A stretch of 64,000 nucleotides of DNA, taken from positions 144,313,259-144,377,258 of the forward strand of contig CATIUR010000003.1 of the NCBI GenBank assembly GCA_949592205.1, in the 5' to 3' direction. The position numbers and the translations under genes are program-made. The stretch comes from Helichrysum umbraculigerum. Taxonomy: Eukaryota; Streptophyta; Magnoliopsida; Asterales; Asteraceae. Below are positions 22,303 to 33,379 of this stretch, piece by piece (position 1 is the stretch's first letter; each line of letters starts with the position of its first letter). The notes beneath the pieces are model-generated. The model had not been told where the DNA came from and did no database searches. It saw only the letters and a program-made list of their open reading frames with translations.

Positions 22303-22919
22303 TGATAAATACCAGCTTTACATAACCAATAGAAATGATTTTTCAACTCCATTTGCCGTTTTATATTAGTATTATTGTATGTATCGACCATGATCTTCTT
22401 TTTTTATACTGGACATACGATACTGCCACGTGGCATGCACTTTGGTCCAATGCAGGACATGTTTTTTTTTTTTTTGATAAAACTTAAAGATAGGATTTTC
22501 ATTTTTTAGTAATTAGTACTCCATTATTCTTTTGTCTTTTTGTTAGTAAAGTTTGTCCTTTTTATACTTTATCAAAGTTGATGAGTTTTGAATTTTAAAT
22601 GAATTGTTTCCACATTGTAAGGTTTTCGTTTTATGGAGCAGTGTTTATTTTTAGGTTTTCAAGATGAGTTTGTCTAATAGTGCCATTTGCAAATGAATAA
22701 TGTTTATGCTGAGATTTGTAACAATGGAAATATACAAAAAACAAAAAATAAAAAGTCAAAGTTGACTCTTCATCATACTTCCTCAGTAATTTCTACTTGA
22801 ATATAAGGATCAAAAAGAGGCCAAATAGCATTACATCACAAGCTACAAACATGAAGTTGAGTGATAATAAACAAAATGCACATAGTTTTTGCAATTACAG
22901 TTTGTTAATTCGGGTAGAA
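22303..22919. other. Intergenic, promoter side of the reductase and 3' flank of RPL24
   Basis: About 600 bp separate the reductase start codon (22302) from the RPL24 stop (22920). A poly-T run occurs at 22461-22475. No gene or repeat of note. Confidence 0.5.
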
Positions 22920-25785
22920 TCATGCTGCAACAGTAATTTCTTCTGTTTTCTTCTCTCTTTCCTTGATCGTCTTCGTCCACTTTTCTACACTGTCAATTAT
23001 TTCGCCAGTTTTTAAAAGATATCGTACTCTTTTACCATTTTCTAAGGTCTTGTGACCCACCCGGCTTGCAACCTCCTTTTCTTTTGAATACAGCATCACA
23101 TTTGAGCTATGAATAGGTGCTTCTATCTGTGTGCAAAACATGAAGGCAAACGGAAAGATTATTACCAAAATTAAGTTCAGCCATTCAGGTTTTGTAGATG
23201 TGATGGCTATGATCTGTTTATGTATACTTCGTTAGTTCGTTATATTTATTTCCGGCAAGCCAAATAGGTAATAGCAAAAATCTTTTACATATGAAATGAG
23301 TCAATAGGTAATAGCAAAAATAGGTCATAGCAAATAGGTAATAGCAAAAATCTTTTACACAAATGGTGTCCACACATATGCAACCTCCTAAATCGTTTTA
23401 TTCAAAATCATATCATTATTTTGATAAGATGTTTTGTAATTATGTGTGATACATTAACTAGTAATAAAGTTCAAAAAAGATGAGTAAAAAAGTCTTGGCA
23501 GGTTAATCCGACTCGCTTTGACCCACCTTGAAAAACTACCAGTGGTGACCTGTTACCCTACCCACCACACCCCACACTTCCAATTTGCCACCTTTGGTTA
23601 TATATTTAGATATAGCAATTTTGACCCATTTACTTATGGGCTTCGGGTTATGTTTTATCTCTAACAGACCAAACGGGTAAATAATTAGCTGAAAAAAGAA
23701 ACGGGTCAAGAAGGTTGAAAGCCACCTAAGTGTACTGTTAGTGCATAGAGCCTCCCAAATCATTTGAGCGAAAAGGGTTTTAGGTCAACCTGACCCGTAC
23801 AACCATTGTAACCCGTACATAAACTGCCTGTCTAGATCCATTAACAAACCTGCCCAGTTTTCGCCTTCAGATTTAATCATTCAACACCAAATTCTAGACA
23901 AAGCATCTACATCATTCTAACAATTTTTTGATCCATATAATCAGAAAATGTTTTAGCAGGTTTAGCCTATATAGTTATAAAGTTGAGAAAATGGAACCTT
24001 GATTATCTGGCCTGATTCACCCTCCTCCTTGCTCTTCACATGTTTGGTCTTCAAATTAATTTCTTTGACTACTACCATGCTACTGTGCTTCACAATCTTG
24101 GTTATCTCACCGATTTTACCCTTGTCACGTCCTGCTATCACTTTAACTGTGTCCCCAAGCTTCACATGCATTTTGTGCACAATCGGAAGACTGTTTGGCT
24201 TGCATTTTATCCGCTCCCATCTCTTTAGCTGCAAAAGTCAAAATTGACCAGGTCAACCAACTATGCAAAGTTTTAAGAACAGCTAGTTTTCAAACGAGGG
24301 CATGGATATTGATACCAACCTTAGCTTGGATCTGATGACTAGGTATTTTGGTAGACTTAACCTGCACCTACAACGTATTCATGAAATAATTCTGCAGGTT
24401 AGTCTCTTCATTAAGAAAACTAACACCTTCAGATTAGATGTCACTCAAGTTAATCCAATAAACTTACCACATTTGGACCATTTTGTTTCATAATAACAAG
24501 CGAATATCAACAAAAGTCAATTGTGCAAGATTAGTCTAGTCTAACATTATTTGTATTCAATTTATGAACCTAATAGATGATTAATATAGCATTGCACTAT
24601 GAAATGAAGCCGCATCATGTTTATGAAACTCCAATTCCATAATAATCAACATCTCAAATAAGAAAATGCCTTCAATTCAATTCCAAGCCCCAAAATTCAA
24701 TCCTCCCAAACTCTCTACCTTAAGATACACTGAACTTGACAACAGTGTTGAAACTGGAAAATTGGTTACGATTTTTTTTATGAAATTTGTAAGTTAGTAC
24801 TAAAATTCAAAAACACCGTATAATACAGAAAATAATGCTACTTCTTTCATGGGCTCTACTCATTGTTCAGAAAGTCCAATTCTTTCACATTGCCTCGTGT
24901 TTTTTAGCTACAAAACCAGAAATTACATTTGGTTACGATTTCTTTCCGGATAACCAAATTTCAGCAATTAATCATGTAGTACTAAAATTATAACAAACAT
25001 CGAAAACTGAAACTACAGCTACTTCTTTCATGGGCTCTAGTAATTGTTTAAAAAGCTAAAATCTTTAACACACACATGTGTCTGTTATTTACTTAAGGCA
25101 CAATCTTGAATCTCAACCTTGTAGCATCTCAATTACAACCTCAATATTCCAAATTAGTATCTATTATATAAAGGGGTTTGTATAAATACAAAAACACATC
25201 CAACATCAAGTACCCAAAATAAGGGAAAATTACTTCATTAATATATTTTTGTTCTAACACTTGAAATAAAAATTGCACCCCTATAGCACCGTATTGGCAT
25301 CCAATTATTAGCAGAAAACAGCTAAATTGTACGCAATTATGGAAATTAGGAGATTTCTCATAACAGAGAAATAATCATTTCGCATTGAGATCAATAAATT
25401 TACATTTTATGCAAAAAAATAATAAATACGCATAACTGTACACATCTCGGTTAAATCCGCTGATTGCCCTACAATCCCATATACATACCACCAAAACCAA
25501 AGATAAGTCATAATGTCGCATAAATTATAAAAAAATTAGCATTAAATAGCACACAATATAAAAAAATCTCGCACACAAAATAAAACTTTGGCCTAAAATA
25601 AAAGTTAAGCATAAAACAAAATAAAAATAAATAATAATGACTAACTCGTATAACATAGATATAGAAATAAATAGTGTGTGTACCAGAGGTGGGGAGGGGG
25701 AGGGAGATAAGCGTTGACCGAGAAAAGATTTTGATGAGAGAGAAAGAGCTGTGAATGAGGTTTGCAGAGCAGCCATGGCCACCAT
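22920..25785 (-). CDS. RPL24: Chloroplast 50S ribosomal protein L24, four exons
   Basis: Exons (minus): 25785-25684, 24361-24320, 24228-23998, 23126-22920, all phase 0 with GT-AG introns; 193 residues. Exons 1-2 form a transit peptide rich in Ser/Thr/Leu (MVAMAALQTSFTALSLSSKS). Exon 3 has the KOW motif, about residues 70-98 (VKLGDTVKVIAGRDKGKIG), and VKEINLKTKHV, hallmarks of bacterial-type L24. Exon 4 has APIHSSNVMLYS, RVGHK and VRYLLKTGE, as in plastid L24. Known role: an assembly-initiating protein of the large ribosomal subunit, placed near the peptide exit tunnel in the chloroplast. An in-frame ATG three codons in (MAALQ) could also serve as start. Confidence 0.95.
23254..23360. repeat. 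Short repeats AATAGGTAATAGCAAAAAT in an RPL24 intron
   Basis: AATAGGTAATAGCAAAAAT occurs three times within about 90 bp (near 23263, 23303 and 23334); the first and third copies are followed by CTTTTACA. This looks like a local duplication. Confidence 0.7.
23480..23870. repeat. Dispersed repeat-like segment in an RPL24 intron
   Basis: Words such as GACCCACC, GGGTCAAG, CTGACCCGTAC and ACCCGTACATAAACTGCC resemble dispersed repeat text also present near 8150-8230 and 63850-63900. Ends and class were not resolved. Confidence 0.35.
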
Positions 25786-26005
25786 TAATTGTTTGTTTGT
25801 TTGAATGAAGATGATGGAACCAGACAGATTTTAGAGCAGATGAATAGCTGATGAATGGATAGAAAGATGGAGGAGAGTGAAAATGTGAAATAGGATAGAG
25901 AAGAGATGGATTTTAGATATAAAGGGCCGGGCTTATTACTTATTAGTGAGCCTAACTCGCATACCACAACTAGGCCCAACTAAACCTTTCACCACCTTTT
26001 TCTTT

Positions 26006-26208
26006 ATTACTCTCACGTCTCATTTAAAATGTCTACATTATTATTTTGAGGTGTCCCATTATAAATGTCCACTTTGATATTTAACCAATCAAAAAAGACT
26101 TTAGTATGGTAGATTTAATATTTGATTGGTGAAAAGTGTAGTTAGTAGATAATTCTAAAACTACGTGCAAAGTCAAAGTGGACATTTTAAATGAAACGGA
26201 TGTAGTAT
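26006..26208. mobile_element. Decayed Stowaway-like MITE
   Basis: CTCTCACGTCTCATTTAAAATGTC at the left and the complement of its relative at the right (GACATTTTAAATGAAACGGATG) form imperfect terminal inverted repeats of the Stowaway CTCCCTCCGT type. TA-type flanks are plausible. Confidence 0.5.
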
Positions 26209-26240
26209 TGATTTAGTTAATATATAATTTAAATTTAATA

Positions 26241-26495
26241 CTTGATCCGTCCCATTTTTATTGTCCTATTTTGACTTTTTAAATCTTTCTTTTTTAACTT
26301 TGATCTTAAATATTTTTGTTTGTGTTATATAATACTTGATGCAAAATATATGAATGGATTGGGTTTTAAATGTATTTTCATTGGGTATAATTTTCATCAA
26401 GTATTATATAACACAAACAAAAATATTTAAGGTCAAAGTTGAAAAGGAAAGACTTCAAAAGTCAAAACATGACAATAAAAATAAGACGAAGGGAG
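26241..26495. mobile_element. Stowaway-like MITE
   Basis: CTTGATCCGTCCCATTTTTA at the left and the complement of CTCCCTTCGTCTTATTTTTA at the right, with TA on each side (26239-26240, 26496-26497). The two halves fold into a long hairpin (TCTTAAATATTTTTGTTTG against CAAACAAAAATATTTAAGG). Confidence 0.8.
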
Positions 26496-26497
26496 TA

Positions 26498-27372
26498 ATA
26501 GATAGATTAGAATTCTCAAATAAAATTACTAGTTATCAAGTAAATTAAATCAAGTAAATTAAAGTATAGCTACGAGTGTTTGTAATTGCTAACGGTAAAA
26601 TGTTTGTGATTAGTGCGGATTTATTAAAAAGTTTGATGGATTAATCATTTGCCGCCTTAGAAAATAACAAACCTTTCAAAACTAGAATGACAAGAAGTCA
26701 TTCTAACATTTTTATCACGATTAACTCATCCACAAAGCTGTAAACTAGTTTTGATATAGAATTAGAAAAAGACAAGAAGTAAACTGCACTCATGTAATCA
26801 TGTTAGAACCTAATATCCTCACTCAAGACACACCACAACCTAATCTATATATTATGGAACTCTTATCTGCAAACTGCCAAATATATCACAAAACATGACA
26901 AAGAAAACCAAACCACAGACCGAACATTTTCAACTTCACAGGAGTTAGTTGTGCTGTCAAAAGACCCAAACCTCCGATGTTTTCTGGTTATAGGACTTTG
27001 GCGACCTAACTGATCTACATTCATAGCAACTTCATCAAAACTGCAGCGGATGAAACACATCTATGATGTTTTTTGTAGTGTCTTATATCATAATAACTAG
27101 GTCTCAAACCCATGTATACACACGGACCATTTAATTTTCATTTGATTTTTAGTTATGCAAATAATGTACGGAGTATATGATTAAACAATAACGTTTTATC
27201 TAAGTTCTATAAATATGCAATGTGGTTTGTAACTAAATTATGCAAGTTAGTATGTGTATTAAGCATCTATTAGTTTGTAATCGAAAATATTCTAGAAGGG
27301 AGTAGTTAATTGGGGACGTGTAGGGTGGAATAGAGAGAATAAATAGTCATCTAAAATTAAAGATGACAAATG
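26498..27372. other. Non-coding; left flank of the nested cluster
   Basis: No gene. From about 27100 to 27372 the sequence is a diverged duplicate of 62769-63045, ending in the target site AAATG used by solo LTR A. Confidence 0.7.
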
Positions 27373-27460
27373 TGTAACGCCCTTAAATTTCGTAAGTTTA
27401 AATTATATAATATATATTTTTGTCTAAGTTATAAATATATAATATGTAGTAAATGTGTTA

Positions 27461-27691
27461 CTCCCTCCGTCCCAAATTAAATGTCTGGTATCAGTCTTCA
27501 CGGAGTTTAAGAAATTACTTTGTCAGGTAGTACATATGACAGTTTTACCCTTGCTTTTTTGCACGGACTCCCATGTATCAGTTTTGAGTGAGGGTTAAAT
27601 GGTAAAATGGATATGCTATTTTTGGAAGTGGACACTTATTTTGGGACAGACTAAAAAGGAAATGTGGACACTTATTTTGGGACGGAGGGAG
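27461..27691. mobile_element. Stowaway MITE inside LTR A
   Basis: CTCCCTCCGTCCCAAATTAAATGTC at the left and its near-perfect complement at the right (GACACTTATTTTGGGACGGAGGGAG), flanked by TA on both sides. It is better preserved than the two at 26006-26495. Confidence 0.9.
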
Positions 27692-28413
27692 TACAAGTTT
27701 AAATGTAATTATATGCTAGAAATAGTTAGTAGGACTTGTCATGTTAAATGAAATTGGTTAGAGGGGCTATATGTGTTAAATGAGATTAGAGGAGGGGTGG
27801 AATGTGAAAATACATTTATGAAACCTGATTCTTACTTCTTCCATCATATTCTAAAATTGGAAAAAGTAGAAAATATAGAGGGTGCGTGAGGTTTTGGCGC
27901 AGGAAGAAGAAGTACCAGGAAGAAAACTGAAATTGAAGTTAGGGTTTGAATCAATTAGAGCCTATAATCCCTAATTCACAAATATTAAGGTATAACTAAC
28001 TCTCTATGTGATTTAATTTGATGTTAGGGTTTAACTACATAAATCCTAAGTTATAGAAAATTTGAGGTAAGTGGTTAGTTGAGTAAATTATTGTTTCATA
28101 CATGTTCTTGAGTCCTCATCTATGTTTATTTTGTTAGTTGTTATGTGAAAAAGATAAAATACATATGCTTATGGGTGTTTGGTAGATTTTGATGTGTATG
28201 TGAAACGCTCCAAAACTTTAGAATTTTTTTTATATACATTTAACGCTCTAGACAGTGTCCCACAACTCATTCGTACACGTATTTAATCCACACATAACTC
28301 AAACGATTAAATTATAACTTAAATATCGAAACCAGAAACTGTGAATTAAAACAGTCACTAAAAGTGTAACCAACACTTATGCATTTTCAGTTTTTACACA
28401 AATTCTTCCCACA

Positions 28414-28600
28414 TACGCGATCCTGGAAAAGACCTGGGATCACGTAACACTGAACAAAACCCACTGTAACGAAATTACACTGACATACGCGATCCTGGAA
28501 GATTGGTGGGATCGCGTACCCAAGACCAAAATGGATTGTGATGAAAATACACATACTTATAGGATCCTGGAAGATTTATGGGATCGCGTACCTAAGCACA
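28414..28600. repeat. CpG word array ACGCGATCCTGG / GGGATCGCGTA in LTR E
   Basis: Three units with a period of about 72 bp, each with an inverted pair: GCGATCCTGGAA on one side and GGGATC(G/A)CGTA on the other. The third unit has lost the first CpG (TAGGATCC). Confidence 0.75.
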
Positions 28601-29381
28601 AAAATGAAACTCGGCAAAACTCAAATTTATGACCAAATTCAAACGCGCATAACTTTTTACTCGTTACGAGTTAGGACCTGAAATTTTGTACACACATCCA
28701 CTATAGCTATATAAAACTTTCCATTTTGACACTTCTTCAAATTTCACAAAAATAACGATTTTGAACATATAACTTATTTTCGACCATTTTGGACACTTTT
28801 AGGCGACAACTCAAAATACACACTATGTATCATCTGAGTTAACTCTTTTGCACACATTTTTAACACTTCAAAACAAGTCTAAAGCATATGACAAACAACC
28901 CATAACACTAATTCATTCAAAATTATCACGCGACCTCTTTTGACCCATTTTGACACCTTTTTGACCCGTTTAAGAAACCAACAACATAACGACAAAAACG
29001 CTACCTATTTCCACACATGTTTGACTATTTAAACATAGTTGACTACAAGTCAACTCTAAATTCAACCAACCAATCATAATTGACTCTTTACTACTTTTCA
29101 TCAATTTTAGTCAAAACAAGGCCAATCATAATCATATAACTTCATATTCCTCAAAAACACATATACAAGACTCTATATCACTGTTTGACTTTCAAAGTCA
29201 AATACTTCATATTAACCTACATGTTTATTTCAAAAATTCTTTGTTTGGGCGAATTACACAAGTGATATCCACAACAATGATTCAAAGAAATGGAGCATCG
29301 TCTAACCGTAAAGCTAGCTCCATATCCATGCTACCTTCTTGAAAGCACTATTCATCCACTTGGTTCAACCGAACCATTCAC

Positions 29382-29421
29382 CTAAAACATGAAACAACGG
29401 AAGGGGTAAGCGCACCGCTTA
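29382..29421 (-). other. LTR E hairpin plus AG|GT module
   Basis: Minus strand: TAAGCG-GTG-CGCTTA (29421-29407, 6-bp stem), then 25 nt to TTTTAG|GTGA (AG ends at 29382). Confidence 0.65.
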
Positions 29422-29864
29422 GTAAGTATATAGGCAATTATATGAATAATCCACATAATCAACACTGAGACAACACTTATCACATATCAACCACATATCT
29501 TCTTAAACACATATCTACTGAACACTGCAGAGATTATTCTGAACACTATGCGGATCCGCGGCCATAGAAACAAGTACACTTGGCACCATATCACGCCGAT
29601 ATGCATACCAAGATCAACATAACTTAGTACCATACCAGCTACGTCAGCATGAGTATGCATACCAAGGTCATCATAACGTGCAAGCACGTATTCTTATACA
29701 ACACTGAATCTCTACATATGCTCATTTCACATAATTCAACAACTAATCAAAATCAACAACAATGGTTAACAACAAACTCCCACAATTGATACAAAACACT
29801 AGATACCCACGTATGAAACAAGTATAAGAAACAAAGCTTAAGAAACAAGTAATACTCCACACGA

Positions 29865-30016
29865 TTGTATGATCCTCTTGCTCGGAAGCAATCCGGAAAC
29901 ACATACAACCGAAACAATCATAATAATTCATCATTTGAAACAAGTTAAGATACAAGTAAACTTCCACTTGATTGTATGATCCTCTTGCTTGGAAGCAATC
30001 CGGAAACACATACAAC
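29865..30016. repeat. Two-copy ~98-bp duplication in LTR E
   Basis: GATTGTATGATCCTCTTGCT followed by (C/T)GGAAGCAATCCGGAAACACATACAACC occurs twice, starting near 29871 and 29970, with related flanks. Confidence 0.8.
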
Positions 30017-31273
30017 CATTACCCATATAACCCCCATATCACTTACCTCGATATTTAAACGATGATTTCACAACAATTGATCACGAAGTTTTCCACGTCT
30101 TTCAAATCCTATCAATATACACATTCATATATGATACTATTAGCAAATCATAATTATCATAATCAACCCACTACCTCACTATAACCGCTTTTATTATTAG
30201 ATTACTTGATTTCTTACTTCATCACATATACTATTTCTTCATAAGTCATAATCATCCCACTAACAAACTTCATTATTTATATAATTTATCTCTATTTTAC
30301 ATGAATTCATCTTAATTCATCATGAACACACTCTAATACTTACTCATTGAAACTTTGCTACTTTAATTCTTGTTCCTTTATCATAATCATACTCTATTAA
30401 CTTTTCTAATTATACTTTTAAACTTATTACATAATTTCATAAAGATTTAGCATAAACCTTAGAATTACCCATGAACACCAATCATGATTTCACCACTTTC
30501 ATATTGTTATTTGATTATCAATGATCACAAGAACACTAATTAACATCAATTCCATCAAATTAAAACCCTAATTTCGGATTGAAACCTTCAATTTCTTAAA
30601 ACCCCATGAAACCCAAAACTTAGGTTAAAATGAAGAAAGAATACTTACAAGAGATTGAATAAGGTGAAGAAGATGATGAATTAAGAGTTATAAGCTTGAA
30701 TCATGAATTGAATTTTGATGATTAACCCCAGTTGAAAGCTTCCTGTGTTTTTCTTGTTTCTGTAGAATGTTTTAAAATGAAAACTGGATAATAATGAAAC
30801 TCTGTACATATATATATATATAAGTCGGCTTAATTAAATTTTACTCCCCGTAATTACCATTGTCTGGAACTAGGAAACCATTCGCATATTCTATTATTTT
30901 ATATCACTTATAATAGTAACACTTTAAAATAATTATACCCACGCGCACTAAAATAATACCTCGAAATTTAGGGTGTTACAGTATGTAAAGTATAACACCC
31001 CTCATTTACTAAACCATTATAATAATGATTCTTGACTCGGAAGCGTATCTTTAAAATATATATATCATGTAATAATACAATATTTAAAAGCTACATAACT
31101 TTTTCAAACTAAACACATAACTATTTATTCTCTTTAAATCTCATTTTATCAAACTAGGTGTTATGTAATTCAAAACATGTCTTCGGTTATTAAACCAACA
31201 TCAGAGTAATCTGCATGTCAAACATTCCATCATTTCCAAGAACTTCCTGCTCAATGTGTCCCACAATTATAAC

Positions 31274-31311
31274 CTGCAGGAAGGACTGTGGTGGGGTTAG
31301 CATAACGCTAA
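31274..31311 (-). other. LTR F hairpin plus AG|GT module
   Basis: Minus strand: TTAGC-GTTAT-GCTAA (31311-31297, 5-bp stem), then 23 nt to CTGCAG|GTTA (AG ends at 31274). Confidence 0.6.
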
Positions 31312-32072
31312 GTGAGTGAAACTATAATCAACAGTCCAACTTAGTATAACAACTTTGTTTACAATAAATAATCGTAAACAAAACATCACAGTAAATCAAT
31401 GGTTCTTGGGGAAACCTTCAGCCAAGAACACACAACCAATATCACATAATATCAATGAGATAACATCTCAATACAATGAGGATCGATGATTCTTGGGGAA
31501 ACCTTCAGCCAAGAATACTTACCGTACATATCCGTATGGCCATAACGGACGAGACCGATAGTTTAGTACTAATCTCATACGACCTAATTTCCTATTAACG
31601 ATGAGTATAAGGAAGTTCCTGGCGTATTACAATAGTAACCAAACCCAACTATCAGGTTGACCTCAATACAATGAATGCCCGAAGGCCAAATACCAAGTGA
31701 TCACATATTCAATTAGGTCAACATATCAGACTAAACAGTCTATCAACAGTATTATTACTACTAGCCATAATCATAATGGAAAACAAAAACAGTAATAATA
31801 CATTACTCGTTGTAACCATACCTGTTACAACTAAATCACACTGAGGTTATAGATCCACTCACCAAATACCCCAGTTGTCCACTCAGTAGTCTAATGTCAC
31901 TGAGTCTTCTGTTTATCTGGAATTACATCAGAATAACACAAGTTAATCACTTGTCTAAATATGAATATAACATCATACTAATGTAGTTACATTAAACAAT
32001 TTAGTTAAGTAACTACAACATGATTTATAATCCCAATTCCAATGAGTTATTACTCAAATCATTATTCACTTA

Positions 32073-33126
32073 TGAGAGTCCCGTAATTCACTATCAGTTA
32101 GTGATTTGGAATCGCAAAGTTTAAGTTTAATTGTAGAAGGGGGGGTTGAATACAATTTAAAACTATTTCAGATTTTAGCTTAGTTGATTGATGAGTTTTA
32201 AATTGTTTAACAGAAACAGAGTATTAACGATAATAACAGAGTATTAAAATATATGACAATATCAAAGTAACGAAAGTAATGATAGCTAAAATGATGAATT
32301 ATATTGATCATACAATTCACAAGTGTTGAATGCGGAATGGATTAACCAAAGTTAATCCAATTCAAACACTTAGATAATCTATTACAAAAGAGATGAACAG
32401 CAGTTGACAAACAAGCTGACTGTTCACTCGTTGGATCGACAATATGTACTCTAGACAAACTGATCACTGACACACAAGTGATAAGTACGATTGAACGACT
32501 AGCCTCTACAGTACAAAACACTGAACTATTTATACTACAAGAGTTCCTAAAATATCACCTATAAAATAGGATCTTGGAATGACACGTGTGGCTGCTTGAT
32601 TGGCTTGAACTCTGATGAACCGACATTCTGCGGGTCCCAATTCTGTTACCGCAAATATCTCGTTACCTTAAAACCAATCATTCGCTACCACGTAATCTTT
32701 CGGACATACTTCAAGTTGGAACACTCTTGCTGATGTATAGATAAGTACAATACTCTTTTTGTACTTAATGATTGAGAGGCTTTATTGAATAGTTCCTGAA
32801 GATGCAGTAATCCTCCTCACTCACTGCGAGCTAACATGCTCTTGTAGAATGACTTGAACTAAAGATCTTCAGTGACTAGCTGTTATTCTGGCAGTGACTT
32901 TTGCCTTTATTGATATGAAGAAGTAAAGCTCTCGTTGATGTTGATCAACGACACACAAAGTTGAGCTTTAATCTTCCTCAGCATATCAAACAGAATGAAT
33001 GACGATCAGCGAAACCAATCTTCAGCAACAGCAGCTTTGATACAATTCATATCTTCATCGAGTAGTGAACAGTTGAGTTGGTCAGCGACTAGCGACTCAA
33101 CATGGTCAGCGACCAGTGACTCAACA
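32073..33126 (-). repeat. 3' LTR of element G
   Basis: 1054 bp. Followed on its inner side by ATCTCCCCCT, i.e. a polypurine tract AGGGGGAGAT on the coding strand. It contains repeated AGCGAC/AGTGAC words near 33070-33126. Confidence 0.93.
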
Positions 33127-33136
33127 ATCTCCCCCT
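33127..33136 (-). other. Polypurine tract of element G
   Basis: AGGGGGAGAT on the minus strand immediately before the 3' LTR, the plus-strand DNA synthesis primer position. Confidence 0.8.
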
Positions 33137-33379
33137 AAATGATTGTGATCGAAGCTCCTTAGACAAACTAGTTGCTGAAAAAGTTTATAGTCAGTGTTTA
33201 AGATTTTAAACATTCAGTGACTTGTACTTGTGATCCATTCATTTATCTTTTTGGATTCTTTTTGATATGATCTGAGTTTTGCACTTTGGTATTCTCAAAA
33301 GCAAAATTAGATTTCATTGAACTGTAAACATAAAGTAACAAATAGTTTTAGTTACAATAAATCTAATTTATCACAATCT

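Larger units (their letters stand above)
28201..30980 (-). mobile_element. Solo LTR E, 2780 bp, target duplication GTATG
   Basis: Plus-strand ends are TGAAACGCTCC and GGGTGTTACA, flanked by GTATG (28196-28200, 30981-30985). Read on the minus strand it begins TGTAACACCCTAAATTTCG. There are no internal domains and no second LTR. It contains three spaced copies of a CGATCCTGG...GGGATCGCGT unit (28414-28600) and an internal ~98-bp duplication (29865-30016). A TA microsatellite is at 30809-30822. Confidence 0.92.

Noticed and set aside
28414..28600. CRISPR-like direct repeats
   Set aside because: Three diverged units within a plant solo LTR, with inverted halves; no CRISPR context.
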